64,000 nt of DNA from CAYYFX01 sp964571855 (GCA_964571855.1 CAZNDO010000001.1:620001-684000), one strand, 5' to 3'. Positions 23,507 through 33,069 are shown, numbered from the stretch's first letter. Numbers and translations: made by a program. Notes: generated from the sequence alone by a model not told the origin.

Positions 23507-25033
23507 CTACCTCAACAGGACGACGCGCGCCGTGCCCTCCGACGCGGGGGACCGGCCGAAGTAGACGCCGGCCGGCGCGCGCACCCCGTCCGCGCCCGCG
23601 CCGTCCCAGCGCGCCTCCCCCGCCGCGGACGCCAGCGTCCGCACGCGGCGCCCGGCCACGTCGAAGACGTGAACCGCGGCGCCCTCGGGGGATCCCGACG
23701 GGAGCACGAAGCGCACGTCGCTTCGCGTCACGCTGGGGTGCGCGGACAGCGCGGCACGGCCGACGATGGCGGCGGATGCTGCCGGAGCGCTCGTGGCGCC
23801 CGCGTCGTCCGCGTAGTCGGCGGACGTGAAGATCTCGAGCAGCGGACTCGCCGGTGTGTACGCGCCGCCGGACACGACGAACTGCAGCGTGCAGCCCTCG
23901 CCGTTCCCGTTGCCCGTCTCGGGGGCGGCCTCGCCGTACGCGAACGTGGCGCCCTGCGCGGGATGCACCGAGACGATCGTCTCCTGGCGCACGACGCCGT
24001 CGGGCACTCCCGGTGCGCCCGAGACGGCGACGGCGTGGGTGACCACCAGCGAGCGCGCGTGCTGCGTGATCACCGGACCGTCGACGAGCTGCGCCGTGTA
24101 CGGCGCCGTCGGGTCGGTGGCGAAGCGGAGCTCGAAGGACGCGCTGCTGAAGGTGGACGCCAGCCAGTCCACCGTGACCAGGCCCATGTGCCCCAGCCCC
24201 GCGCCGCCGTCGGGCGCGGACTCGAACCCCACGTCCACGCAGCCGGGCGCGGAGAGGTGCGTCACCTCGAGCACGGGGCCGGCGATCGTCGGCGCGGCGG
24301 GCCAGTCCGGCGTCCAGTCCCACCCGAGCCGGTGCTCGCCTCCGGATCGCGGGCCCGGTTGCGCGGCCGCGCACTGGAGCACGAAGGTGCGAGGCTCCCA
24401 CGCCTGGAAGAGGACCGATGACATCAGCGAGCCCGTCCGGATCGCGCGGATCGAACCGGTCTGGCCGGGCTCGCCACTCCAGGAGAGGTGGATCTGGATG
24501 ATGGACGTGGGATCGAGGTCGAAGCTGGAGTACGGGAATTGGTAGGCGCCCTGACCGGAGACCTGGACCAGATGCGTCCGGAGCTGGTCCGCCGCATCGC
24601 GGAGCGACAGCACGAAGACCCCCGTGGGCGCATCCACCACGTTCACGACGACGCGGTCGTGCATGCCGCCATCCGTCAGATCCCACGGTCCGCCCTCGTA
24701 CATGAGCATGACGCGCCCGATCCCGTCGGGAAACGAGGCCTCGATCGCGTCGTCCTCCCCGTCGAGCGGAACGAGCTCGCAGTGCAGCGTCCCGGTGGTG
24801 CCCTGGTGATACTGGAGGTTCACCCTTCGCTCCGGCGCGATGCAGTGGGCCGGGTCCGGCTGCTGGTAGAGGTTGAGCACGTCGGGCGCGGTGATCGTGG
24901 CGGAGAACCCGCCGGTCTCGAAGGTGTCGATCACGCGCGCGGCGGCGGGGGCGGCGGAAGCGAGGAGCAAGGCGGACCCGAAGCGAACGACGGATGGCGG
25001 GATGGCGGGGATGACGCGGACGGCGGGGCGCAT
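23507..25033 (-). CDS. Secreted protein with FlgD-like C-terminal domain, paralogue 3
   Basis: The product is 508 residues with a signal peptide (1-32). It shares all blocks of paralogues 1 and 2: VIDTFETGGFSATI, VPLDGEDDAIEA, MYEGGPWDLTDGG, LSAPGCVDVGF, GAPGVPDGVVRQE and VFDVAGRRVRTLAS...GVYFGRS...LLR. It is the first gene of the tandem set on this strand. Above it 25034-25229 is a gene-free gap in which I see no clear terminator or promoter. Confidence 0.72.
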   Translation of the reverse strand: MRPAVRVIPAIPPSVVRFGSALLLASAAPAAARVIDTFETGGFSATITAPDVLNLYQQPDPAHCIAPERRVNLQYHQGTTGTLHCELVPLDGEDDAIEASFPDGIGRVMLMYEGGPWDLTDGGMHDRVVVNVVDAPTGVFVLSLRDAADQLRTHLVQVSGQGAYQFPYSSFDLDPTSIIQIHLSWSGEPGQTGSIRAIRTGSLMSSVLFQAWEPRTFVLQCAAAQPGPRSGGEHRLGWDWTPDWPAAPTIAGPVLEVTHLSAPGCVDVGFESAPDGGAGLGHMGLVTVDWLASTFSSASFELRFATDPTAPYTAQLVDGPVITQHARSLVVTHAVAVSGAPGVPDGVVRQETIVSVHPAQGATFAYGEAAPETGNGNGEGCTLQFVVSGGAYTPASPLLEIFTSADYADDAGATSAPAASAAIVGRAALSAHPSVTRSDVRFVLPSGSPEGAAVHVFDVAGRRVRTLASAAGEARWDGAGADGVRAPAGVYFGRSPASEGTARVVLLR

Positions 25034-25229
25034 CGAGGGACTCCCGGTGGGCGGGGTCGTGACGGGGGCCGCGGGCGGTCGCCGGGCGGCCTGCCGGGGG
25101 AACGCAAGGCGAGCGGGCGACCGGACAGCGGGGTGGTGCCGGCCATCGCCACGCCCGGATACCCGAGCCGAGGCAGCTTTCCGGGATCAGGACCCGTTCT
25201 CCAACTGGCGACGCGGCGGGGGTAAGGAT

Positions 25230-25977
25230 CTACGGAGCCGCGGTGGCGTCCGTCGGGAGCGCATTGAGGAACGCGCGGGTTTCGCGTCCCGCGGCCTCGC
25301 GCGCCCGTTCGAAGTTCGAGGGTGAGCCCGGGCCGCCCGGGCGGGCCGCGGCGTCCGCGTTCTTCCGGGGCGCGTCCTTGGCGTGCGCGCCGTGCGTGTA
25401 GTCCTCGGGATCATCCGGGTCCTCGGGGTCAGCCGCGTCCGGGAAGTACGCGGTGATGCGAAGCGCGGGCGGCGGCGCGCCGTCGCGCAGCGCGGCCAGG
25501 CACGCCGCGCGGTCGTCCTCGCCGAGGTCCACGAAGTTCGAGTGGGAGAAGAAGTCCTGGAGCGCGTGGAGCGCGCGGCCCAGGCAGCGGATGGACTTCG
25601 GCGTGGTCGCCGCGCGCGTCCGCGTCCAGGGCGACGGCGCGCTGGGAGCGGACGTACGCCGCGCCCGCGAGGAACGCCTCGGCGTGGGACGCGCCGGGGC
25701 CGCGATCGAAGTGATGCTCCGGCGCGTAGGTGTCGGGGCTCGGCGCGAGGAAGCGCAGCCGGCCGCCGCGGAAGGACACCAGCTCCGTCTCGTGGAAGTC
25801 GGGATCATTCACCGCGTCCACCAGCGCGGACAGCTCACGGCCCTCCCACCCCGCGGCCGCGGCGGCCTCGCGCGTGATCGCCTCGTGGATGCGGTGGCCG
25901 GGGACGTTGGACTCGAAGGCCGCGGCGGGGGCGGCGCAGGCGAGGAGGAGCAGGGCGAGGCGGGCCGGCCCATTCAA
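25230..25977 (-). pseudogene. Het-C-like secreted protein, frameshifted
   Basis: The first frame, from a TTG that overlaps the upstream stop, encodes a signal peptide, GHRIHEAITREAAAA and APEHHFDRG. Near 25600-25625 coding sense jumps to another frame that continues SIRCLGRALHALQDFFSHSN and FVDLGEDDRAACL to the stop at 25230. The joined product would be about 248 residues. HALQDFFSHSNFVDL is the hallmark of Het-C/zinc-phospholipase-like proteins. Either one base is missing in a GCGCGCGG stretch of the assembly, or the gene is broken. It ends an apparent operon with the HEAT-like and S9 peptidase genes. Confidence 0.6.
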
Positions 25978-26831
25978 AGCAGGCGTGGCTCCTCGTCCTC
26001 GCCGGAGGTCAGCGCGAGCACTTCCGCGACCTTCCGGCGGACTTCCTCCCGGGAGAACGTCGCACGCGAGGCGAGGTACCGGCGAACGGAGTCGTCACCG
26101 CTCGCGAGAGAGTACAACGCGGAGAATGCGAGCTCGGGTACCTGCTCCTCATCGCTGAGCAGGAGTCTCGCCAGGGCGTCCACTGCCGCGTCGGCCACGG
26201 TCGCCGGCCACTGCGGTTCGCTCTCATCGATGGCTGCCAGGACGGCCCTCCGGACGTCACCCTGTCGCTCCAGGAGCGCGCTGAGCATCAGGTCTGTCGC
26301 CGCGAGGCCCATGGCGACGACGGACATCGCGGCTTCCTCGGGATACCGATCCAGGGCATCGCCGAGGACCCCGCGATGGGCGACCAGATGCCCCGCCAGG
26401 TGGGGCAGGGCATGTCCGGCGATCTGGCGATCCAAGGCATCGTCGCTCGACAGCCGGCCGACCAGCTCGTCGACCGCGGGGACGCCGAGCTCCGCCATCA
26501 CGCGGCCGGCAAGACGCGGGAGCGGCCGCCCCGGCGCGATCCAATGAAGTGCCGCCATGATGCGCACGGCGGCGAAGCGCTCTTCCGGCCTCCGGCTCGA
26601 CACGTCCAGCAGCGCGCGAGCCCCCGGCGGGGAGAAGTCCCGTTCTGCCAGCAGGCGCTCCCCCGCGCCCGGCACCGGGAACGCACGCTCCCAGAGGGCG
26701 CGGTGCCGAGCCCGGTGGGCGGGGTTACGAGAACTCAGGCGGGCGAAGGCGCGCCCGAGCACATCGCGCGCCGCCTCGACGTCGGGGCTCCCGCGCGGGA
26801 TCTGCCGGACCCGGTGGCCGCGTCCGCTCAC
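25974..26831 (-). CDS. HEAT-repeat-like helical protein
   Basis: The product is 285 residues from a GTG that overlaps the stop of the S9 peptidase gene (GTGA). It is built of repeated helical pairs rich in Ala, Leu and Arg, such as EERFAAVRIMAALHWIAPGR, DRQIAGHALPHLAGHLVAHR and ATVADAAVDALARLLLSDEE, the look of HEAT or Armadillo-type repeats. There is no signal peptide or membrane segment, so a cytoplasmic scaffold or binding protein is likely. The stop overlaps the start of the Het-C-like gene. No family name can be given with confidence. Confidence 0.6.
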   Translation of the reverse strand: MSGRGHRVRQIPRGSPDVEAARDVLGRAFARLSSRNPAHRARHRALWERAFPVPGAGERLLAERDFSPPGARALLDVSSRRPEERFAAVRIMAALHWIAPGRPLPRLAGRVMAELGVPAVDELVGRLSSDDALDRQIAGHALPHLAGHLVAHRGVLGDALDRYPEEAAMSVVAMGLAATDLMLSALLERQGDVRRAVLAAIDESEPQWPATVADAAVDALARLLLSDEEQVPELAFSALYSLASGDDSVRRYLASRATFSREEVRRKVAEVLALTSGEDEEPRLL

Positions 26832-28801
26832 AGGTATTTCTCCAGCCACCCCACGATCCGCTTCAGCCGCTCCTCCCGGTTCCTCGGCTTTCCCGTCCGC
26901 GGCAGCCCGTGGAACTCCCCCTCGAACCGGACCATCTCGCACGGCGCCTGGTCCAGCACCTTCATCGCCGTGAACAGCATCTCGCTCTCGGCGATGGGGC
27001 ACCGCAGATCCCCCTCGCTGTGCAGGATCAAGAGCGGCGTCTTGATGTTCTTCGCGTAGAACGCCGGCGACGCCTTGTGGTACACGGCCGGGTCCTCCCA
27101 GGGGCGCTTCCCTTTGAAGTAGTGCGTCCGGTAGTAGCCGTAGTCGCTGGACCCCCAGTGCGTCCAGAAGTCCGCGGCCGTGCGCATGGTCACGCCCACC
27201 TTGTACCGGTCCGAGTGCCCCACCGCCCAGCTCGTCATCCAGCCGCCGTAGCTGCCGCCCAGCATGCCGATGCGCTTCGCATCCACGTAGGGCTGTGCCG
27301 CCAGCCAGTCGGTGAAGGCCACCATGTCGTCCCAGTCCGCCTCGCCCCACTTGCCCTCGATGCAGTTGCAGAACTTCATGCCGCGGCCCGAGCTCCCGCG
27401 CGGGTTGCAGTACGCCACCACCCAGCCCTTCGCGGCCAGCAGGTGCATCTCGTGGAACCAGGTCTCGCCGTACTGGGTCATCGGCCCGCCGTGGACCTCG
27501 ATCAGCGCGGGGTACTTCTTCCCGGGCTTGAACCCCGGCGGCTTCAGCACCCAGCCCTGCAGCTCCACGGGGCCGCTCTTCACGCGGACCTCCTCGGGCG
27601 TGGTCAGGTTCAGCGGCCCGAAGAACGGCGCGGTCACGCTCGTCAGCTTCTCCGGCGTGTTCGTCCCGTCCAGGGTCACGCGGTAGAACTCGCCCAGGTC
27701 GCCCACCGTGGCGGCGCAGTACACCGCCGCGTCCCCGCGCACGGACACGCCGAGCACGCTCAGCTTCCCGCCCACCTCCACGCGCGGCCGCCCGCCCTCC
27801 GGCCCGACCGAGTACAGCCGGTAGCTGCCGTCCTCATCGCTCCCGAAGAGCACGCGCTCCCGCCCGCCGACCACGTACGGCTCCAGCACCGTCCCGCCGC
27901 CGAGCGACGTGTCCGCGCCCACCATGTTCATCGGCCAGCGGTCGAAGCCCTTGTTCAGCACGGCGGCCTTGCCGCCCGTCACCTCGGCGCGCCACACGGA
28001 CCACTCGTGGTTCAGCCACTCGCCGCTCTTGCCCTCGTAACCCACCCAGTACAGCGCCCGCCCGTCCGTGCTCCACCGAACGGCGCTCCGCGCGCCGGAC
28101 GTGGGGGTGAACTCCTTCGCGTTCTTCCCCGCGCGATCCATCAGGTACACGCTCGTGAGATCCGGCGTGGTGTCCGCGTTCTTCCCGCGCTGCGACACGA
28201 ACGCGATCCGCTTGCTGTCCGGGCTCCACGCCGGCTCCGCGTCATGGTGCGGGCCCTTCGTCAGCACCGTCACCTTGCCGGTCGACGCGTTCGCCTTCGC
28301 GATCGTCCACCACTCGTCGCGGAACCAGCCGAAGCCGTCCTCCTTGTGGTACAGGCGCGTGATGTGCTTGAACGTCGCCTTCTTCTTCGCCTCGTCCGGC
28401 GCCACCTTCGGGATGGAGAAGAACGCGAACGCGATCTCCTTCCCGTCCGGGCTCCACGCCACGTCCTTGATCGCGCCGCCCTCGAGCTGCGTGAGCTGCC
28501 GCGGCTCGCCGCCCTCGATCGGCAGGAGCCACAGGTTCGCCTTCTCGCCGCGGTCGGAGACGAAGGCGATCTCCTTCCCGTCCGGGCTCCACTCCGGACT
28601 GCCGTCCGACACCAGCCCGTGCGTGAGCTGCCGCGGCCGCCCGCCGCTCGCCTTCATGATCCACAGGTGCGACGTGTACCGGTTCTCCTTCGCGTCCAGC
28701 CGCTTCACGGTGAAGACGACGCGCGTGCCGTCCGGCGACAAGGCCGGCGAACCGGGGAGGATGAGGCGGAAGAGGTCGTCGATGCGGACTTCGCGGGCCA
28801 T
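26828..28801 (-). CDS. S9 family prolyl-oligopeptidase / acylaminoacyl-peptidase
   Basis: The product is 657 residues without a signal peptide. The first 400 residues form a beta-propeller with repeated SPDG motifs (ALSPDGTRVVF, EWSPDGKEIAFV, AWSPDGKEIAF). The hydrolase domain follows: VHGGPMTQYG, the nucleophile GGSYGGWM (Ser near 516), the acid in EGDLRCP (Asp near 597) and the His in EFHGLP (near 630). All three catalytic residues are present. It cleaves short peptides in the cytoplasm. The ATG has GAAGGAG upstream. It heads an operon with the HEAT-like and Het-C-like genes through overlapping stops and starts. Confidence 0.92.
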   Translation of the reverse strand: MAREVRIDDLFRLILPGSPALSPDGTRVVFTVKRLDAKENRYTSHLWIMKASGGRPRQLTHGLVSDGSPEWSPDGKEIAFVSDRGEKANLWLLPIEGGEPRQLTQLEGGAIKDVAWSPDGKEIAFAFFSIPKVAPDEAKKKATFKHITRLYHKEDGFGWFRDEWWTIAKANASTGKVTVLTKGPHHDAEPAWSPDSKRIAFVSQRGKNADTTPDLTSVYLMDRAGKNAKEFTPTSGARSAVRWSTDGRALYWVGYEGKSGEWLNHEWSVWRAEVTGGKAAVLNKGFDRWPMNMVGADTSLGGGTVLEPYVVGGRERVLFGSDEDGSYRLYSVGPEGGRPRVEVGGKLSVLGVSVRGDAAVYCAATVGDLGEFYRVTLDGTNTPEKLTSVTAPFFGPLNLTTPEEVRVKSGPVELQGWVLKPPGFKPGKKYPALIEVHGGPMTQYGETWFHEMHLLAAKGWVVAYCNPRGSSGRGMKFCNCIEGKWGEADWDDMVAFTDWLAAQPYVDAKRIGMLGGSYGGWMTSWAVGHSDRYKVGVTMRTAADFWTHWGSSDYGYYRTHYFKGKRPWEDPAVYHKASPAFYAKNIKTPLLILHSEGDLRCPIAESEMLFTAMKVLDQAPCEMVRFEGEFHGLPRTGKPRNREERLKRIVGWLEKYL

Positions 28802-29054
28802 GCAGGCGCTCCTTCGCGGGGTCGGGACTCGAGGCTTTCGCGAAGGATGCCTCGCCCGGCCCCGCGAGGGAAGCCGCGAGTCCCCCGCCGGCGCCGCCGG
28901 CGTGATGGGACCGCACGGACCGGGGGCGGGCGACGGACGCGACGGGCGGGAGAGGGCCGCGGGACTGGCTGGAAGCCGCGCGGCAGTGGTCCCGAGCGGT
29001 TCGCGCCGGTCGCGAGGGCGGTCCCGGTAGGACGCGGGTCGCGGGATGCACCAA

Positions 29055-29237
29055 GGGGTTCGCACAGGTCGCGGCGGCGACCCCGCGGGGTTCCCTGCGG
29101 CGGCTCTGCGGCGCGGCCGGAGGCCTGGAGGGCCGGAGGCCGTCGACGCAGGAGCGATGGCCCCCGCCCGGATGGCGGGGGCCGAGCGCCCGCCGCAGGG
29201 AACCCCGCGGGTCGCCGCCGCAACCTGCGCAAACCCC
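29055..29237. repeat. 183-base element bounded by 48-base inverted repeats
   Basis: The left arm (29055-29102) and the reverse complement of the right arm (29191-29237) agree over 47-48 positions with three mismatches and one missing base. The 88-base centre holds a second perfect 10-base-pair hairpin. The element lies just downstream of the BNR-propeller gene and would fold into a very long stem in its mRNA. It resembles a MITE- or REP-like intergenic repeat. It encodes no transposase. Confidence 0.7.
29159..29183 (-). terminator. GC hairpin after the BNR-propeller gene
   Basis: A perfect 10-base-pair stem (GGCCCCCGCC with GGCGGGGGCC) and 5-base loop at the centre of the larger inverted repeat, 83 bases past the stop. 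It lacks a T tract. Confidence 0.5.
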
Positions 29238-29265
29238 GCCCGGCGCGCCCCCGCCCAGCCGCGCC

Positions 29266-31866
29266 CTACCGCGCCACGACCACCTTCCGCATCGCCTCCC
29301 GCCCGCCGGCCGTGAGCCGGGCGAAGTACACACCCGGCGCCGCCCCCCGCGCGTCCCACACGGCGGTCCGGATGACGGCATCCCCGCGCGCCTCCCGCGC
29401 GAGCGTCTCCACGCGGCGCCCCGCCACGTCGAAGAGCTCCAGCGTCACCTCGGCATCCGCGCGCGCCGCGAAGCGGAAGTCCGCCCAGTCCCGCACCGGG
29501 TTCGGGTAGGGCGGGTCCAGCATGAGATCCGGGTTCGGCACGGCCACGACCGGCGCGTCCACCGCCGCCGCCGGCAGATCCGCCTCCCACGCGCCGCGGC
29601 CGAAGGTCCCGGCCGTGAGCTTGCGCGCCGTGCGGCGGATCTCCAGGTCCGTGATCAGCGCGTTCGCCAGCCCGGTGCCGTACGGCGTCCACGTGGCGCC
29701 GCCGTCCGTGCTGCGCCACACGCCCACGTCCGCGCCCACGTACCAGTCGTCCGGGCGATCCGGGTCCACCACCATCGTGTTCGCCGGGATGTCCGGGAAG
29801 TCCCCGGACACGTCCGTCCACGTGGCGCCGTAGTCGCTCGTGCGCAGGATGCGCGGCAGCCCCGTGGCGTAGTAGCCGAAGGTCACGAACGCGCCGCCGG
29901 CGTTCGCGGGATCCGCCGCGATCTTCGTCTCCGTTCCCGTGGACGCGAACGTGGGCGATGGCGTCCACATCCCGCCGTCGTCCGTGGTCACCCACACGCC
30001 GAGCGTGTTCGACACCGTCCACACCACGTTGCCGTCCACGGGGCTGATGGAGATCCAGCGCGCGGTGTGCGCCCCCACGTTCTCCCAGGACGACCCGCCG
30101 GACGTGGTGCGGAAGATCCCCGCGTTCGTCCCCGTGTAGAGATGCCGGCCGAGGTTCTGGTCCTGGTCCACGGGCGTCACCCAGTAGCCGGTCCCGGTGA
30201 TGCCGGTGTTGATCGCGGACCAGGTCTGGCCGAAGTTCGTGCTCTTGATGTGGTTGCCGAACTGGGACTCCGCGTACACGTTCCCGTTCCCCGGCGTGAT
30301 GTTGCACACCATGCCGTCCGCCGTGAACGTGGTCTGGAACCACGTGTCGAGCCCGGTGCGGCCGGGGATCCCGTTGTCCTGCGCGCCGCCCATCGTGAAG
30401 AACTCGTCGGATTGCGCCACGCAGATGTCGTAGAACTGGAACGTCACGAGGCCGGCGCGGCGCTCGTTCCACGTGGCGCCGTCGTTCGTGGAGCGCCACG
30501 GCCCGCCGTCCGACAGCACCCACACGTTCGTCGTGGAGCCGGGTTCGTACGCCGCCCCGTGGATGTCCCAGTGCGGGGTGCCCGCGTTGCCCCCGGGCAC
30601 GAGCGGGTGCGTCTTCTCGTCGTACGTGAGACCGCCGTCCGTGGACCGGTAGAACGGCGTGCCGCCGGAGACGAGGCCGTCCACGTTGTTCGGATCCGCC
30701 GCGATGGCCAGGTTGTACCAGCCCTGGCTGGCGGTCTGGTTCACGCTGCTGCGGAGCGACCACGTGGCGCCATCGTCCGTGCTGCGGTACACGCCCAGCG
30801 TCTGGAAGTTGTTCGCGTTCGAGTAGTGCGCGTAGATCACGGACGGATCCGCCGGCGTCACCGCGAGCCGCGTCTTCCCGATGAGCGCGCCCGCCGGCTG
30901 GCCGCTGCCCACCAGGGCGAACGTGAGGCCGCCGTCCGTGGAGACGCGCACGCCGTTGTTCGTCTGGAAGTTGAAGAAGGGATCGCGCCCCTTCGCGATG
31001 TACACGCGGTTCGCGTCCCCCGGCTTCCACTTCACGTCGGAGTAGTTGCCGCCGGTCTGCACCTTCGTCCACGTGGCACCGGCGTCCGTGGACCGGTAAA
31101 CGCCGTCCGTGGCCGCGGCCAGCACCACGCCCGTGATCGGGTTGTCCTCCATCGCGCCGAAGCCGTGCATCGAGGCGCCGCCGTAGGAGATGTTCGTGGG
31201 CGACCACGTGGCGCCCGCGTCCGTGGAGCGGAAGATCCCGGCGCCGAACGGGCCGAGCGCGAGGTTCGCGGAGGCGGCGCCCGTGCCTTCGCCCGTGCCG
31301 ATGAGCACGATGTCCGGGTCGCTCGCGAGCACGCACACTGCGCCGACCCCCAGGGAGGGCAGGTCGTCCGTGATCGCCGCCCAGGTGAGGCCCGAGTCCG
31401 TGGACTTCCACAGCCCGCCCGACGCCGACCCGACATAGACCGTGGCCGGGTTGCCGGGGTCGAAGTCGATCGCGAGGCAGCGGCCGGAGAGCTGCGTGGG
31501 GCCGGTGGCGAACCAGCCGGGCGAGCCGCCGCGCAGGGCCCCGGCACGGGCGCGGCCGGCGCGCAGGGCATCGGCGCGGAGCGCGGCCGTGGAAACGCCC
31601 TCCGGAGCGCGGCGCGTCTCCAGGAGCCACTTGAGCCGGTTGAAGGGCTTGAAACCGCTGCTCTTCGTCGTGGTCAGCCCGGGATGGGCCGCGTAGTGCG
31701 CCTCGAGGTGACGCCAGCCTTCGTCCGGGGCCGGGGCCTCGGCGGCGGGCGCGGCGGCCGGGGCGGCGGATGCGACCCCCGCCGCCGCCAAGAGCAGACC
31801 TACCAGAACCGGGAGGCGCGGCGCCCGGTGCGCGCATCGTACGCTGGTGGGGCGGGAGTGGGGCAC
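29266..31866 (-). CDS. Secreted BNR/sialidase-type beta-propeller protein with FlgD-like tail
   Basis: The product is 866 residues from a GTG with GGAGGAC upstream. A signal peptide (to about 35) is followed by a helical linker. Then come two propeller domains with many Asp-box/BNR repeats (GIFRSTDAGATWS, GVYRSTDAGATWT, GVYRSTDDGATWS, GVWRSTDGGATWT), as in Vps10/sortilin and exo-alpha-sialidase-like proteins. The last 80 residues are a FlgD-type domain: LELFDVAGRRVETLA...GVYFARLTAGG...KVVVAR. It is probably exported and held at the surface. A polysaccharide or protein binding role is likely; catalytic residues were not identified. Confidence 0.82.
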   Translation of the reverse strand: MPHSRPTSVRCAHRAPRLPVLVGLLLAAAGVASAAPAAAPAAEAPAPDEGWRHLEAHYAAHPGLTTTKSSGFKPFNRLKWLLETRRAPEGVSTAALRADALRAGRARAGALRGGSPGWFATGPTQLSGRCLAIDFDPGNPATVYVGSASGGLWKSTDSGLTWAAITDDLPSLGVGAVCVLASDPDIVLIGTGEGTGAASANLALGPFGAGIFRSTDAGATWSPTNISYGGASMHGFGAMEDNPITGVVLAAATDGVYRSTDAGATWTKVQTGGNYSDVKWKPGDANRVYIAKGRDPFFNFQTNNGVRVSTDGGLTFALVGSGQPAGALIGKTRLAVTPADPSVIYAHYSNANNFQTLGVYRSTDDGATWSLRSSVNQTASQGWYNLAIAADPNNVDGLVSGGTPFYRSTDGGLTYDEKTHPLVPGGNAGTPHWDIHGAAYEPGSTTNVWVLSDGGPWRSTNDGATWNERRAGLVTFQFYDICVAQSDEFFTMGGAQDNGIPGRTGLDTWFQTTFTADGMVCNITPGNGNVYAESQFGNHIKSTNFGQTWSAINTGITGTGYWVTPVDQDQNLGRHLYTGTNAGIFRTTSGGSSWENVGAHTARWISISPVDGNVVWTVSNTLGVWVTTDDGGMWTPSPTFASTGTETKIAADPANAGGAFVTFGYYATGLPRILRTSDYGATWTDVSGDFPDIPANTMVVDPDRPDDWYVGADVGVWRSTDGGATWTPYGTGLANALITDLEIRRTARKLTAGTFGRGAWEADLPAAAVDAPVVAVPNPDLMLDPPYPNPVRDWADFRFAARADAEVTLELFDVAGRRVETLAREARGDAVIRTAVWDARGAAPGVYFARLTAGGREAMRKVVVAR

Positions 31867-32009
31867 GGGAGTCCTCCGGTCCGGCGGGGTGGGCGAGGGT
31901 CCACTGTAGGAGGGCCGCGCAGCCCCCCGCTTTCACGATCTTGAACCGCCGGGACCGCCGCCGGGGCGGGCTCGGGATACGCCGCGGGCGCGAAGGGACG
32001 AGCCGGTCC

Positions 32010-32945
32010 ATGGATCTTGCGCGGCAGGTGGCGGGCGCGCGCCCGGAGGCCGGCGGCCTGGACCGGCGCGTCCTCTGGGCGCGTCCGGACGTGGTGCTCT
32101 GGGACGCCGCGTGGGACCCCGCGCGGCACGCGGATGCGCGGACGGGGCAGGCCACGATCCCCGCGTTCGTGCTCCTGCGTGAGGGCGCGTACGCCAAGCG
32201 CGTGGGGCGGGATGTGGCCATCGGCGGACCGGGCACGGTCACGCTGTACGACGCGGGGGTGGAGGTCCTCGTGACGCACCCCGCGGGCGGGCGCACGCGC
32301 GGGACCACGTTCCTCCTCGATCCCGAGCTCGCGGCGCGCCTGCGCCGGGACGCTGGCGGCGCCGCGGCGCGCGATCCCGCCGCGCCCTTCGGGCGGCTCG
32401 CCGCGCCGGTGACAGCGCGCACGTACCTGCTGTATCGCGCGCTCGTGCGCTGGCTGGAGACGGATCCGGCGCCGGACGCGCTGCTCGCCGAGGAGGCGGT
32501 GCTCGCGCTGATCCGCCGCGTGATGCGCGGGCTTCCGGACGCGCACGGCGCCCGGGATCGCCGCCCGCCCACGCCGCGCGAGAGAGAGCGGGTGGCCGCG
32601 ATCCAGGAACACGTGGCCGCGCATGCCGATCGCGCGGTGTCGCTGGCGGAGCTGGGCGCGCGCTTCGACTGCGCGCCCGAGTACGTTTCGCGCGTCTTCG
32701 CGCGGGTCGCGGGGGTCCCGCTCTCGCGCTGGGTGGCCCGGCTGCGCCTGGCGCGCGCGGTGGAACGCATCCTGGACGGCGCGCCGAACCTCGCCGACGT
32801 GGCGCTCGACGCGGGCTTCGCCCACCACAGCCACCTCACCGCCACGTTCGCGCGGGAGATCGGGATGCCGCCGAGCGCCCTGCGCTCCGCGTCCGCGCGC
32901 GAGCGGGTGCGGCGGGTGCTCGCGGGGTCCGGTCCCGGGGATTGA
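32010..32945 (+). CDS. AraC-family transcriptional regulator
   Basis: The product is 311 residues. The C-terminal 100 residues hold two helix-turn-helix motifs: VSLAELGARFDCAPEYVSRV and NLADVALDAGFAHHSHLTAT, followed by FAREIGMPPSALR, the standard AraC/XylS signature. The N-terminal 170 residues are a ligand-binding or dimerising domain of unknown specificity. It is divergent from the BNR-propeller gene across 143 bases and may control it. The ATG has GAAGGGACG some 13 bases upstream. Confidence 0.9.
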   Translation: MDLARQVAGARPEAGGLDRRVLWARPDVVLWDAAWDPARHADARTGQATIPAFVLLREGAYAKRVGRDVAIGGPGTVTLYDAGVEVLVTHPAGGRTRGTTFLLDPELAARLRRDAGGAAARDPAAPFGRLAAPVTARTYLLYRALVRWLETDPAPDALLAEEAVLALIRRVMRGLPDAHGARDRRPPTPRERERVAAIQEHVAAHADRAVSLAELGARFDCAPEYVSRVFARVAGVPLSRWVARLRLARAVERILDGAPNLADVALDAGFAHHSHLTATFAREIGMPPSALRSASARERVRRVLAGSGPGD

Positions 32946-33013
32946 CGGACGTGGGACGGCCCGCACCGTGCAGTCCATGGATGCGCATCGCCCGGCGCCG
33001 CCCGCGAACGCGA

Positions 33014-33044
33014 ACGGGCCGGCGGATCGCTGCCGCCGGCCCGT
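33014..33044. terminator. Bidirectional GC hairpin
   Basis: A perfect 12-base-pair stem (ACGGGCCGGCGG with CCGCCGGCCCGT) and 7-base loop sits between the convergent AraC gene (ends 32945) and the barrel gene (ends 33070). No T tract on either side. Confidence 0.7.
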
Positions 33045-33069
33045 CTCGTCGCGCCGTCGCGCGCGGCTT

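Larger units (their letters stand above)
28802..29265. other. Gene-free 464-base interval
   Basis: No gene could be supported here. It holds the upstream region of the S9 peptidase gene and the 3' region of the BNR-propeller gene, including a large inverted repeat and a GC hairpin described separately. A weaker third copy of the repeat arm (GGTTCGCGCCGGTCGCG) lies near 28998-29024. No matched promoter was seen. Confidence 0.5.
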
